From positions 1 to 64,000 of the forward strand of contig JAZKAT010000007.1 of assembly GCA_040389045.1 (NCBI GenBank): a stretch of 64,000 bases of DNA. Reading direction: 5' to 3'. Within the stretch, counting starts at the first letter, position 1. Every line of letters starts with the position of its first letter. Source of the stretch: UBA5158 sp040389045. GTDB taxonomy: Bacteria; Pseudomonadota; Gammaproteobacteria; DSM-16500. A model generated the notes under the pieces. The model made no database searches. It saw only the letters and a program-made list of their open reading frames with translations, and was not told where the DNA came from. The position numbers were made by a program, and so were the translations under genes. Shown one piece after another: positions 7,889 through 18,200 of this stretch.

Positions 7889-10800
7889 TTAAATGGATAC
7901 TTCTAATTTGTGTAAAACCCTAGGCAATGCACGCAATGTCGTAAAGGTTTCACAGCCAGGGGCCTGTTTGATAAAGTCAGTCAATTTGGTGATTGTTTGA
8001 TTTTCAAAAATGTTTATGACATCAATTTTAATATTAAATTCTGTACTAATTCGATTGACCAATCTTACTGCTAATAATGAATTTCCACCTAATTCAAAAA
8101 AATTGTCTTCACTGTATTTTACTTCGGTGTTAAGCACATCATTCCATAACTGGGATAACCTAATTTGATATTCATCGTTTAGGGTTGTGATTGAAACTTT
8201 TTGATTAGGACGGTTAAATTCAGGGTGTGGCAATTGTTCTTTACTCAGTTTACCATTGATACTTAATGGAAACGAATCAAGATAAACAAAACTTTGCGGA
8301 ATTTTATATTCTTGCAAGTAGGTTGATAGAAAATCACGTAATTTTAGAGTTCTTTCCATTGTTGCAGAAGGGAATTCTGTTATTGCCGAGTCAACAATCA
8401 CATACGCCACCAGCACATCACTATCCTGATATTTCCAAGGCATTACAATAGCATCTTTAATTGCGGGGTGGTTTTTAAGGGCAATTTGAATTTCATTGAG
8501 TTCAATGCGGAAGCCATTTAATTTTATTTGATTATCGTTGCGTCCAATAAATTCAATTAAACCGTCGCGGTAGCGCGCTAAATCGCCTGTGCGGTAAATT
8601 CGTTCTTGTGTTTTTGGATGATGGATAAATGCCGCGTTGGTTTTTTCAGTATCTTGCCAATAGCCGCGCGCTAGGCCCTGGCCGCCGATATATAAATCTC
8701 CTATCACCCAATCTGGACAAGGGTTTAGTGATTTGTCATAGACATACAATTGTTGATTTGCAAGAGGTATGCCATAGGGGACGCTATTCCAATTTGCTAA
8801 TAAGTTTTTTTCTTCATAAAAATTAGACCAGATGGAGCATTCTGTTGCGCCGCCTAAGCTGATAGCTTTTAACGAAGAAATTTTCTGTAATTTTTCCCAT
8901 AAATTTAGCGGCACCCAATCACCGCTTAATAAACATAAACGCAGAGAAAACAATGGATTTTGAGTGGTCAAATTGACGCTTTCGCTATACTCCAGTAGCA
9001 TTTGCAACAGTAACGGCACACTATTCCAGATCGTGACATGATATTTGCGGATAAGCGCGAGCCAATGGGCAGGATTTTTAAGGTGTTGTTCGTCTGGCAA
9101 AACTAGAGTGGCTCCGGCAGCGAAAGTTCCAAATATATCGTAAACGGATAGATCAAAGGTTAGATTCGATAGTCCAAATATCAAGTCGTGAGATGTCACT
9201 TTGAAACGGGAATTCATATCGTAAATCGTATTAAAAGCTTTTGCGTGCTCAATCATTACCCCTTTAGGCGTGCCGGTAGAACCGGAAGTAAAAATAATAT
9301 AGGCCAAATCATTAACCGAGAAACGCCGCGCAGGAGGATGGTTGTTATATTGTAATAATTCACTAGTGAATGCAATATTGAGTGGTAGCATGTTAGTTGC
9401 GAGTGGCTCTAATTTTGTTAAAAGATCCGAGTGAGTCAGGATTAATTCGACTTCACTAATCTTAAGAATTTCCGCAACTTGGTTGATTGGTAAATTTGCA
9501 TTAATTGGCAGGTAAGCAAAACCAGCTGCCATGGTTCCTAAACACGCGGCGATTTGTTCCCATGATTTTTCAAAAATAATTGCTATAGGCTGGTTGTTTT
9601 TATACGGCTGTGACAGTAAATAATGGCTTAAACGGCAAACGTGTTGTTGCAATTCGGCATAAGTCATTTGCAAATGCTGGGTCGCAATAGCTATATGCTC
9701 GGGATAGAGTAGCGCACTTTGCAGAAATAAATTTTCTAATCGAGTGGGCGCGATTAGTTGCGTGGCTGTTGCATTATACTTTGTTCTACTTTTGTGTTGT
9801 GACTTAGGTAACAAATCTATCTCTTTGGTTGTCAAGGTATAATCACTAGCTATTTTTTTAAGAGTTTCTGTGAAAGCCTCCATGAGGGCTTCTATATAAT
9901 TTAGTGGATAAAGATTTTCTGGAAATGACCATTGTATGTTGAATTGAGATTGACTTATCCAGATAAAACAAGCGAGTGACGTATTTGAATTTGCAATAAA
10001 CGGTGAGGGACAAAAAGCAATTTCACTTTGCTGCATGCAATACAAAATAATGGAAAAATGTTTGGCAAGATGATTAGACTGCCAGGTAGTATTAAAATGG
10101 GTAATTAAATCCTCTTTTTTTACAGCGATTTCAGCGTGATGGGAATTCATTTGCGGTAATAATTCATCTGTATATACCGATATAGTTTTATTTTCCCATT
10201 TTTGATTGACCTCAATGGATAGATTATTAATGGTTTTACCGATAACTAAATTTTCGAAGGTGGATTCTTGGGAGAAACTATTTAGTAAAAAAGTGAAGTG
10301 TTTACTGCTGCTCCAATAATTTATTACTTTTGCAAAAATACTGACTATAAAAACAGTAATATCAATTTTAGAGTGGTTTAAATTATTAGAAACTCGTTGC
10401 CATTGGCGGTATTTAATAGTAGAAAAATGATTTATGTGAGGTAATTTAGTTTGTAACGGGTTAGTATTAACTGCTAATTGAGGAACAGAAGTAAAATTAG
10501 CAAATTGTGATAATTTAATGTTTTGCGAGAATTTTAATTTTGTTATCAAGCTAAGATACTTGCGTGATAGTACTTCTATATCATCTGGATTGAATTTCTC
10601 CGCTTGATATTCAATGCTGCAAGCAAAACCTTCTATTGCTGGTGTGACTGTGAGGTTTAAATCAGTTAGTATTGGCGCGGTGGGTAATTCAATTCCTTGC
10701 ACTTCCATATCAAATAACTTACCGCTGACGTCCCGTTTATTAAGCGTAAATTCCGTAATATTGTGATCATTTTGCAAATGACTGTTTTGATAGATAAATA

Positions 10801-13800
10801 AAGTATTAAAAAATGGAATTTGATTACCTTGCCGCGCTGGCATAAAGTGGTTAATTAAATCCGTGAAAGGAAATGCGCTATGGCTGATGATGTGGCGGGT
10901 TAATACATGCACATTTTTAATTAAGACTTTTACTTCAACATCGTCGTTAAAGTTAATTCGTATCGGCAGTATGTTTACACAATATCCGCAATAGTTATTT
11001 GCACCCCGCCAATTCCTTAATGCCACTGGAATTCCAGTAATAATATCGGATTGGCCGCTGTATTCAAATAATATGATTTGAAATAAACAAAGCATGACAG
11101 CATAAACAGTCGTATGGTTATCTCTCGCCAACATGTGCACGATTTGTTTATCCATTTCACTAATATTGAAATGAAAAACATTTGTTTGTTTTACGCCTTT
11201 ATTTTTAATAGGGAAATCTATCGTTTTAGGATAATTATCTAAGTGCTTAAACCAGAATTGCGCATCATGAGAATAGTTTGCACTTGTTAAATATTGTGCA
11301 TACCAATTAACATAGTCTTCATGAGGGGTGGCGCGAGTATTGTTTAATTGTTTATTAGCGATAAGGCTTTTGTACGCTGATTCAAGCTCAGAGAACAACA
11401 TGTTGATAGACCAAAGGTCGATAATTAAATGGTGCACCAAAAATAATATGACAGTTTCATTAGCTGATAGTTTGTAAATATGAAATCTAAGTAAAGCGCT
11501 GTCGCTCAAATCGAAACGAGGCTGTGAATGCTGACGCAACAAATCTTGAATGTGTTTTTTATCAGTTGTAGTTATGCTAAGCGTTTGAGGTAATAAACCC
11601 AAATGAACCTTCTGGATGATTTCTTCATTTTCTTGATGAAATGTACTGCGTAAATTTTCATGACTTGCTATGACCAGCTTTACAGCGGCAGAGAAGATAT
11701 CGATATCTAAATTACCCAACAATTTAAAAGCGCGGGCAAGATAATATGCATTGTTATCTTTATTTAGTAAATAGGCAAAATACAATTCTCTTTGGCCTAT
11801 TGTGGTAGGTAGCGTTTGTCCTTGTTTAAGTTGTTTAGAATGAACAGTGAGAGAATGCCCCCCATTTTGAGACTGGGTAAATCTTTCGATAAATTCAGCT
11901 ATTGTCTGGTTCTCAAGAAATTCATGTATATTTAAGTGACAATTATAATGTTCTTCAAACGCGTTTTTTAGTTCCATTAGTTGAATTGAATCCAAGCCAA
12001 AATCATTGAATCGGTTGTTCAAATCTATTTTTGGCAGAGCTATACCAGTTAATGCTGCGATTTTTGTTTTAAGGTAGAAAGCAGCATCATAATTTTGGCC
12101 GTTAGCTAAACTTGTATCTGTTTTTTCTTCCTCATTTAAGAATAATATGGGTAATCGGTGGTTTAAATAAAGTTTGTAACATTTTAAGCGTTGGATTTTA
12201 CCGCTGGTTGTTCTGGGAATACTGCCCGCTTTCACTAATATTATTTTATAAATCGCCAAACCTAATGCCGATAAGATGGCTTGTTTAATCTGAATAATTA
12301 GTTGGGAATAATTTATTTCTGTTGTTTTCTTTTTTATTTCTTGCACGAGGATGATTTGTTCTTGATTTGACTTTTTATCTACGAATACTGCTGCCGTTCC
12401 GCGTAAAGCATTGTGGGCATTTTTTGCTGCCATTTCAATATCTTGCGGGTAATAATTTTTGCCGTAGGCAATGATTAATTCTTTCTGGCGCCCCGTAATA
12501 TATAATTCATTTTGATAAATAAAACCTAAATCACCAGTCTTAAGCCATTTTCCCTGCTGCCCTTTTATGCTGCCAGTAAAGGTCTTTTTAGTTTTATTTG
12601 GTTGATTGTAATAACCCATTGCGACTGAAGGGCCTCTTACCCACACTTCCCCAACGTTGCCAGGCGCTAACTGTTGGTGTGTTTTAGCATTCACGATTTG
12701 TAATTCATGCTCAGGAATAATTTCACCACATGATACTAAGGCTTGAGTAATAATCGAATTATTAGAGTTTATTCTTTTAACCTTGTTGTTCTGTAAATCT
12801 GCCGCTGAGAAATTCGTAACAATTTTTCCATTTTTCTTTTGTTTGATACTAACTAAAAGGCAACTTTCAGCTAATCCGTAACAAGGCCGCAATGTTTTAG
12901 AGCGAAAGCCATATGGAGAGAATGTCTTGGTAAATTCATTTATAGTTTTGGGATTAATGGATTCAGCTCCGCAAAATGCCACTTCCCAAGATGATAAATC
13001 TAATTCCGAAAGTGGATGCGCAAGCATTCTTTTTGTGCATAATTCAAAAGCGAAATTTGGTCCGCCGCTAATCGTCGCTTTATATTTCGATATCATCTTT
13101 AGCCAAATTAATGGGTTCTTTATGAAAGTATATGGGGCCATTAAAATAACAGGAAAACCATTATAAATTGGCGCTAGAATTCCGCCTATCAACCCCATAT
13201 CATGATAAGGCGGGAGCCAAATCAACCCTTTACTTTTAGGATTCATATTAAAGCTTTGTGAAATTTGTTTTAAGTTTGCTAATAAATTGGCATGAGACAA
13301 CATCACGCCTTTAGGTTTTGATAATGAGCCTGATGTGTATTGCAAAAATGCCAACTGCTGGGAATCTGTTGTCTGTTTCTGCCATTGTTTACTATCACTT
13401 AACAAAATCGTATCAGTAGTAAAAACGAATAAGGGAGAATCACAATAATTTATTAAAATCTCGGCACGGTTCTTTAAGTTCGCACAGGTCAACAATCCAG
13501 TTATTCCAGCATCTTTCACAATGTTTTTTAAATGGAAAACGGATGGTTCGCCTGCTTCAATTCTTGGCAAGTATACGGGTACAGCAATTACATTTGCCAT
13601 TAAACAGCCAAAAAAAGCCGAAATAAATTCGATCCCAGGCTGGTAAAGTAATAAGACTCTTGCGCCCGGCGTTAATTCATTTTGTAATGTGGCTGCTATA
13701 GCTTTAGCTTGGTCGCAAAGCTTAGCGTATGTTATCGATTCAGTCAGTGCTGTGTTATTCTCATTAATGAAAATGTAAGCATCAGCGTTTGGCTGTTTTT

Positions 13801-13840
13801 CACTTTGATAAATTAACATTTCATTCAAATCGACAAACAT
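7889..13840 (-). CDS. NRPS: FAAL-ACP-C-(half Cy)-A(Cys)-PCP
   Basis: This 1983-residue protein should start a lipopeptide. Residues 1-570 are a fatty acyl-AMP ligase (LQYTSGSLSKPKGVM; the FAAL-typical LPPYHDMGLIGG at 209-220). An acyl carrier follows, with phosphopantetheine Ser618 in DFGLDS. The condensation domain, about 675-1110, has HHLIIDLWS (803-811). Residues about 1130-1345 resemble only the C-terminal half of a heterocyclisation (Cy) domain. The adenylation domain, about 1365-1870, has specificity residues D1563, L1564, Y1567, N1606, L1637, S1639, L1662, I1670 and W1671. These spell DLYNLSLIW, the known cysteine code. The final PCP has Ser in FFELGGNSL (S1921). FAAL-ACP-C-A(Cys)-PCP matches the Cys-loading module described for ecteinascidin (EtuA3). 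The fatty acid would serve as a removable cap. No thioesterase is present, as expected for a non-terminal protein. Confidence 0.93.
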   Translation of the reverse strand: MFVDLNEMLIYQSEKQPNADAYIFINENNTALTESITYAKLCDQAKAIAATLQNELTPGARVLLLYQPGIEFISAFFGCLMANVIAVPVYLPRIEAGEPSVFHLKNIVKDAGITGLLTCANLKNRAEILINYCDSPLFVFTTDTILLSDSKQWQKQTTDSQQLAFLQYTSGSLSKPKGVMLSHANLLANLKQISQSFNMNPKSKGLIWLPPYHDMGLIGGILAPIYNGFPVILMAPYTFIKNPLIWLKMISKYKATISGGPNFAFELCTKRMLAHPLSELDLSSWEVAFCGAESINPKTINEFTKTFSPYGFRSKTLRPCYGLAESCLLVSIKQKKNGKIVTNFSAADLQNNKVKRINSNNSIITQALVSCGEIIPEHELQIVNAKTHQQLAPGNVGEVWVRGPSVAMGYYNQPNKTKKTFTGSIKGQQGKWLKTGDLGFIYQNELYITGRQKELIIAYGKNYYPQDIEMAAKNAHNALRGTAAVFVDKKSNQEQIILVQEIKKKTTEINYSQLIIQIKQAILSALGLAIYKIILVKAGSIPRTTSGKIQRLKCYKLYLNHRLPILFLNEEEKTDTSLANGQNYDAAFYLKTKIAALTGIALPKIDLNNRFNDFGLDSIQLMELKNAFEEHYNCHLNIHEFLENQTIAEFIERFTQSQNGGHSLTVHSKQLKQGQTLPTTIGQRELYFAYLLNKDNNAYYLARAFKLLGNLDIDIFSAAVKLVIASHENLRSTFHQENEEIIQKVHLGLLPQTLSITTTDKKHIQDLLRQHSQPRFDLSDSALLRFHIYKLSANETVILFLVHHLIIDLWSINMLFSELESAYKSLIANKQLNNTRATPHEDYVNWYAQYLTSANYSHDAQFWFKHLDNYPKTIDFPIKNKGVKQTNVFHFNISEMDKQIVHMLARDNHTTVYAVMLCLFQIILFEYSGQSDIITGIPVALRNWRGANNYCGYCVNILPIRINFNDDVEVKVLIKNVHVLTRHIISHSAFPFTDLINHFMPARQGNQIPFFNTLFIYQNSHLQNDHNITEFTLNKRDVSGKLFDMEVQGIELPTAPILTDLNLTVTPAIEGFACSIEYQAEKFNPDDIEVLSRKYLSLITKLKFSQNIKLSQFANFTSVPQLAVNTNPLQTKLPHINHFSTIKYRQWQRVSNNLNHSKIDITVFIVSIFAKVINYWSSSKHFTFLLNSFSQESTFENLVIGKTINNLSIEVNQKWENKTISVYTDELLPQMNSHHAEIAVKKEDLITHFNTTWQSNHLAKHFSIILYCMQQSEIAFCPSPFIANSNTSLACFIWISQSQFNIQWSFPENLYPLNYIEALMEAFTETLKKIASDYTLTTKEIDLLPKSQHKSRTKYNATATQLIAPTRLENLFLQSALLYPEHIAIATQHLQMTYAELQQHVCRLSHYLLSQPYKNNQPIAIIFEKSWEQIAACLGTMAAGFAYLPINANLPINQVAEILKISEVELILTHSDLLTKLEPLATNMLPLNIAFTSELLQYNNHPPARRFSVNDLAYIIFTSGSTGTPKGVMIEHAKAFNTIYDMNSRFKVTSHDLIFGLSNLTFDLSVYDIFGTFAAGATLVLPDEQHLKNPAHWLALIRKYHVTIWNSVPLLLQMLLEYSESVNLTTQNPLFSLRLCLLSGDWVPLNLWEKLQKISSLKAISLGGATECSIWSNFYEEKNLLANWNSVPYGIPLANQQLYVYDKSLNPCPDWVIGDLYIGGQGLARGYWQDTEKTNAAFIHHPKTQERIYRTGDLARYRDGLIEFIGRNDNQIKLNGFRIELNEIQIALKNHPAIKDAIVMPWKYQDSDVLVAYVIVDSAITEFPSATMERTLKLRDFLSTYLQEYKIPQSFVYLDSFPLSINGKLSKEQLPHPEFNRPNQKVSITTLNDEYQIRLSQLWNDVLNTEVKYSEDNFFELGGNSLLAVRLVNRISTEFNIKIDVINIFENQTITKLTDFIKQAPGCETFTTLRALPRVLHKLEVSI

Positions 13841-13852
13841 ATACAGAACCCA

Positions 13853-15268
13853 TTATGTCAGTTTAATTGATTGGTGAAGATTGCCGGTAAAATCGGGACG
13901 CTGGATTTGGGTATTTTTCTTATATATACGCATGTTTAATCCATTTTTGGGAACCAAAGAGACGCGCATCCCACGGTCAACGCGCGTGGTTGGAATTAAA
14001 CTGGGACGAAACCGTTGTAGTAACATACTCAAGATTATTTTAATCTCTAATAACGCAAAATGACGGCCCATGCAGCTATGCGTTCCCGCCCCAAACGCCG
14101 TATATTCATGTGGTGTCGGCTTGATATGGTCCCAACGCTGCGGCATAAACCGTAAAGGTTCGGCATATACTGATTCAAGACGATTCGAAACATATGAGCT
14201 TAAGAAAATCATAGCGTCTTTAGGGACAAAATAACCGCCAAGGTGGGTATCTTGATTAGCATATCGCATTGCAAAGCCGGCAGGTGGCATTAAACGTACG
14301 CTTTCTTTGATGACATTTTCTAGCAATGTTAATTGACCGAGTTTAGCAACGGTAGGATAATCTCCTTGCAATACAAAATCATTTTCTTCAACTAATTGGT
14401 TCCAAATACCTGGATGTTGGTCTAATAAAAATATCGTCCAGGAAAGGCAGGCTGCAGAACTTTCATGGCATAAAACGGTATAGGCTTCTGAAATTATTTC
14501 ATCTTCGGACAGACCTTTTTCATCTTCGCTGTTTGCATTAACTAAAATAGATAAGACGTCGTTATGAACCGAATTAGTATTTTGTTTCTGCTTGATAATA
14601 TTTCTAATTAATGCTTCTATTTGTTCAGAAATCTTTAGCATATTATGATAAGGCGTACCTGGGATAGCAAAACGTAATAATAATGTTAATGGTGAAGCAG
14701 CGCAGTGAACTAAATCTTTTAATAATAATTGTAAGCGCTGGGCTTCACTGGCAAGTGAAAGACCAAACATGGTTTTCATGGAAATAAATGAAATTAAGCG
14801 CATGATATCTAAATCAACTTGTCTTATTTCATTAAGTTTCCAATTGTCTAATTCCTGCTGCGTCGTTTGCACAATCACATCAGTATGTTGATTAATGATT
14901 TCCTGTCTGAATGCCGGCTGCATCAATTTACGATGTTTAAGATGCACATCGCCATTCAAGCGCATCAAGCCAAAGCTTAGGCGTTCGATGGGTGAATTTT
15001 TTGGTAAATTACCTTCCCGGAATGCGTCGACGATAAAAGTATCAGGATTCGTAATAATCTCTTTATATAACTCCGGGCCAAACGCACAAATATGTTTGGG
15101 ATTTTTTTTGTCCCATGCGCTGAGTAAGCCATAGCGCTTATAAGTATTCATAAAAAACTGCATAGGATCTTTCAGCATCGAAAGCCCTTGTAAACGCCAG
15201 CCTAGCCAGGGAATATATGCAGGACCAGGCATAAGCGATGATGTTATATTTATTTTATCTGAAAGCAT
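13853..15268 (-). CDS. Cytochrome P450
   Basis: The protein has all P450 hallmarks: an I-helix segment LCHESS in place of the usual AGxET, the K-helix ExxR in ENVIKESVR, and the haem loop FGAGTHSCMG with the Cys ligand about 70 residues from the C-terminus. I chose the ATG at 15268 (471 aa) because GGAGGA lies just upstream. An in-frame ATG at 15292 would overlap the preceding gene and lacks a ribosome site. There is no membrane anchor, so it should be a soluble bacterial P450 needing separate redox partners, which are not in this window. It sits between two NRPS genes, so it likely oxidises a carrier-bound intermediate or the released scaffold. The I-helix Gly-to-Cys change is unusual. Confidence 0.93.
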   Translation of the reverse strand: MLSDKINITSSLMPGPAYIPWLGWRLQGLSMLKDPMQFFMNTYKRYGLLSAWDKKNPKHICAFGPELYKEIITNPDTFIVDAFREGNLPKNSPIERLSFGLMRLNGDVHLKHRKLMQPAFRQEIINQHTDVIVQTTQQELDNWKLNEIRQVDLDIMRLISFISMKTMFGLSLASEAQRLQLLLKDLVHCAASPLTLLLRFAIPGTPYHNMLKISEQIEALIRNIIKQKQNTNSVHNDVLSILVNANSEDEKGLSEDEIISEAYTVLCHESSAACLSWTIFLLDQHPGIWNQLVEENDFVLQGDYPTVAKLGQLTLLENVIKESVRLMPPAGFAMRYANQDTHLGGYFVPKDAMIFLSSYVSNRLESVYAEPLRFMPQRWDHIKPTPHEYTAFGAGTHSCMGRHFALLEIKIILSMLLQRFRPSLIPTTRVDRGMRVSLVPKNGLNMRIYKKNTQIQRPDFTGNLHQSIKLT

Positions 15269-15282
15269 GCTTCCTCCAATGG

Positions 15283-18200
15283 CTAAGCACAAAATTCATT
15301 TGTTTGGTTTTTAACGTTTAATGATTCCGGCGACGGTAAAAAATCAATACTGATTAGATATTTAATGCATAAATGAGTGAGTTCTTCACTCATTGGTGGA
15401 CAAACATAATGAGTATTGCGCAAGGCGTCTAAAGTATTTTTACATTCTAGTTCATATTGCAATTCATCCATAAAACGCGGATCCAGCGACCGCTGGGGCG
15501 CAGGGTCAGCATCACGAATAAGTGGAATTAAGGGGAAAAGTGCATGCGTATTATCAACTTTTAAAGCCCGCTCCCTACCTTGATCGAAAGGCACAATTTT
15601 AAATTGATAACCATAGGTTTTAGTCCATTCACAAAATTGAAAAAGTGTCACAGGCGCTGGATTAAATAAATGATAAAACTTTCCATAACAATTTTTCTGT
15701 AATGAAATATTGGCTACAGCGTCAGCGACATAATCCACAGGTACAATATCAAAAATTCTGGCATAATCAGGCATGATTTTCATAGGTACAAAACCGCGAA
15801 AAGCTACTAAAATATAGTCGTTTGTTTGCGTAGCGCCGGTTTGTGTATGACTCATGATTAAGCCAGGCCGGTAAATGCAAACGGGTATTCCGCGCTTACT
15901 TGCGGCATGCATTATTTTTTCGGCCACCCATTTGCTAGCGGTATAACCGCCGGCGATATCAGCTGGATGCTTTAATGGCGCATCATCTTCAATAAAAGGT
16001 CTAGGCGTGTGGGTCGCAAGTAAAACGTCAATTGTCGAAATGTAGTGCACTGCTTTAAGACGATTTTGACAAGCCAACCGTAACACTTCTTTTGTCCCTT
16101 GCACATTTGCAGCTCGTAACGCAGAGTAAGGATATGCGAAATTAACTAGCGCACCGCAGTGATAAATGACATCAATTTTATTTGCTAAAATGTCCCACCA
16201 TTCAGCAGTCAAACCCAGCGCTTTTTCCGCTAAATCACCGCGTACGATTACAATTCTTGACTTATAATCTTTGTTCCATATGTGATAAAGCTGCATTACT
16301 TTTTCAATACGCGCATATCCATGTTCATTATCATCTGCTCTTACTAAGCAGTAAATCAGCGCTGAATTTTGTTCGAGCAAGGACTTTAGAAGAAAGGCGC
16401 CTAGATACCCTGTCGCACCTGTTAGAAATATAGCTTTTGGATGCGTATAGTTTGCCATCTCATTGCCAGTCGGTTTTATCATGGGGTCTAAAACAGCGTC
16501 ATCAGCTAGCGCTACTGCATGCTTTTGCGCCATTACCGCGTTTATTCCTTCGCGATCGTACAGGGTGATTACCTCCGCTATACCTTCAATTGTTGGTATT
16601 TTAAAAAATTGATGCAGCGGAATCGCGACATCAAAACGTTGGTAAAGTCGGGAAGCCAGGCTACTTAAGATTAGTGATGTTCCTCCTAACTCAAAAAAAT
16701 CATCATCGATACTAATTGCTGAAGTGCTTAATGCATCAGAAAAGAATTCTTTGACGATTTCTTGGGTTTTATTGACCGGTATTTTTAATGCTGCTGTTCG
16801 TGGGTCTTGTTCATGTTTATATTGCAATAAAGCTTGCCTGTTTACTTTGTCATTGGGTAATTTTGGTAAGGCAGGCAGACTAATGACAATATTAGGCAAC
16901 ATATAAGCGGGTAAATGCTGTTTTAAATAAGCAATAATATTCGCATAAGTTACCTCATTTTTGTGCGGCACTATAAAAGCAATCATTCTAGCGAACTCTA
17001 AAACTTCCTGACTGATAATCACTGTTGCTTCTTTTATCTCGGGGTGGAGTTCTAAGGCTTTTTCCACTTCAGATAATTCAATTCTGAATCCTCTAATTTT
17101 GACTTGATCATCCCGTCTACCTGCAAATTCAATATTGCCATCCAATAATTGCTTTCCCATGTCTCCGGTTCGGTATAAGCGGCTGCCTGGTATTAAAGAA
17201 AATGGGTCTGGCAAAAAACTTTCAGCGGTGAGCGTGGGCCGTCCATAGTAGCCGCGTGCCACGCCCGCGCCACCAATAAATATTTCACCGGTTACTCCCC
17301 GAGGGACCAGTTGCATGTTTTCATCAAGGATATAGGCTTGCTTGTTTGCAATAGGTTTGCCGATAGGGGCATTTTTATGCATGGTTTGTTTGCTGGTGAC
17401 AAAACATGTGGCGTCTATTGTAGTTTCTGTGGGACCGTATAAATTAATTAATTGAGCGGATGTGCGTAAATAAATTTTTTCTTGTAGAGCACTCGTTAGC
17501 AGCTCACCGCCGCTCAGTAAATATTTCAAGCTGCGGCAATTAGTAAATTCGGGTTCATTTACCAAAAGTGTGATAATTGATGGTACTGTGCCAATTAAAG
17601 AAATATTTCTTTCTTGAATCATAGTAATGAGTGCACTGACATCGCTTTGTAAATGAGATGGCGCAATCACTATGGCGGCACCTGTGGACAAAGTCCAAAA
17701 GATAGACCAGATGGAAGGATCAAAGCTGAAAGAACTATTTAACAAAACTCTATCTTTGTCCGTTAACGGCCAACATTTCTGCCGCCATAAAATATTATTT
17801 ACCACACTGTGATGACTGACAATGACTGCTTTCGATTGACCGGTAGAGCCGGAGGTATACATTTGGTAGGCGGATTGTGCAGCAAGTTCATCCTTAATTA
17901 GAGACTTAGCGGGATGTAAAAGAATGTATTCACGTTCAGTATCCATGCAAACCTTGATGTGACTATGATTTAATTTAACAGCTAAATCACTTTTAGTGAT
18001 AATTACTTTAATCTCACTGTTATTCAGCATGTAATTAATACGTTCTTCTGGATAAGCTGTATCAAGCGGTATATATAAATTACCTATCTTAAGAACGGCA
18101 AGTATAGCGACAATGGTATCGATTGAACGATCTAAATAGACACCAATGCGTTGTTGTGTATGTAAGCCGCGGTATTTTAAATAATGCGCCAGTCGATTTG

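Noticed and set aside
7889..13840. Siderophore cluster of the pyochelin/yersiniabactin type, suggested by the Cys-specific A domain
   Set aside because: No salicylate genes, no complete Cy domain, no thiazoline reductase and no iron transporter; the tailoring genes match tetrahydroisoquinoline pathways.
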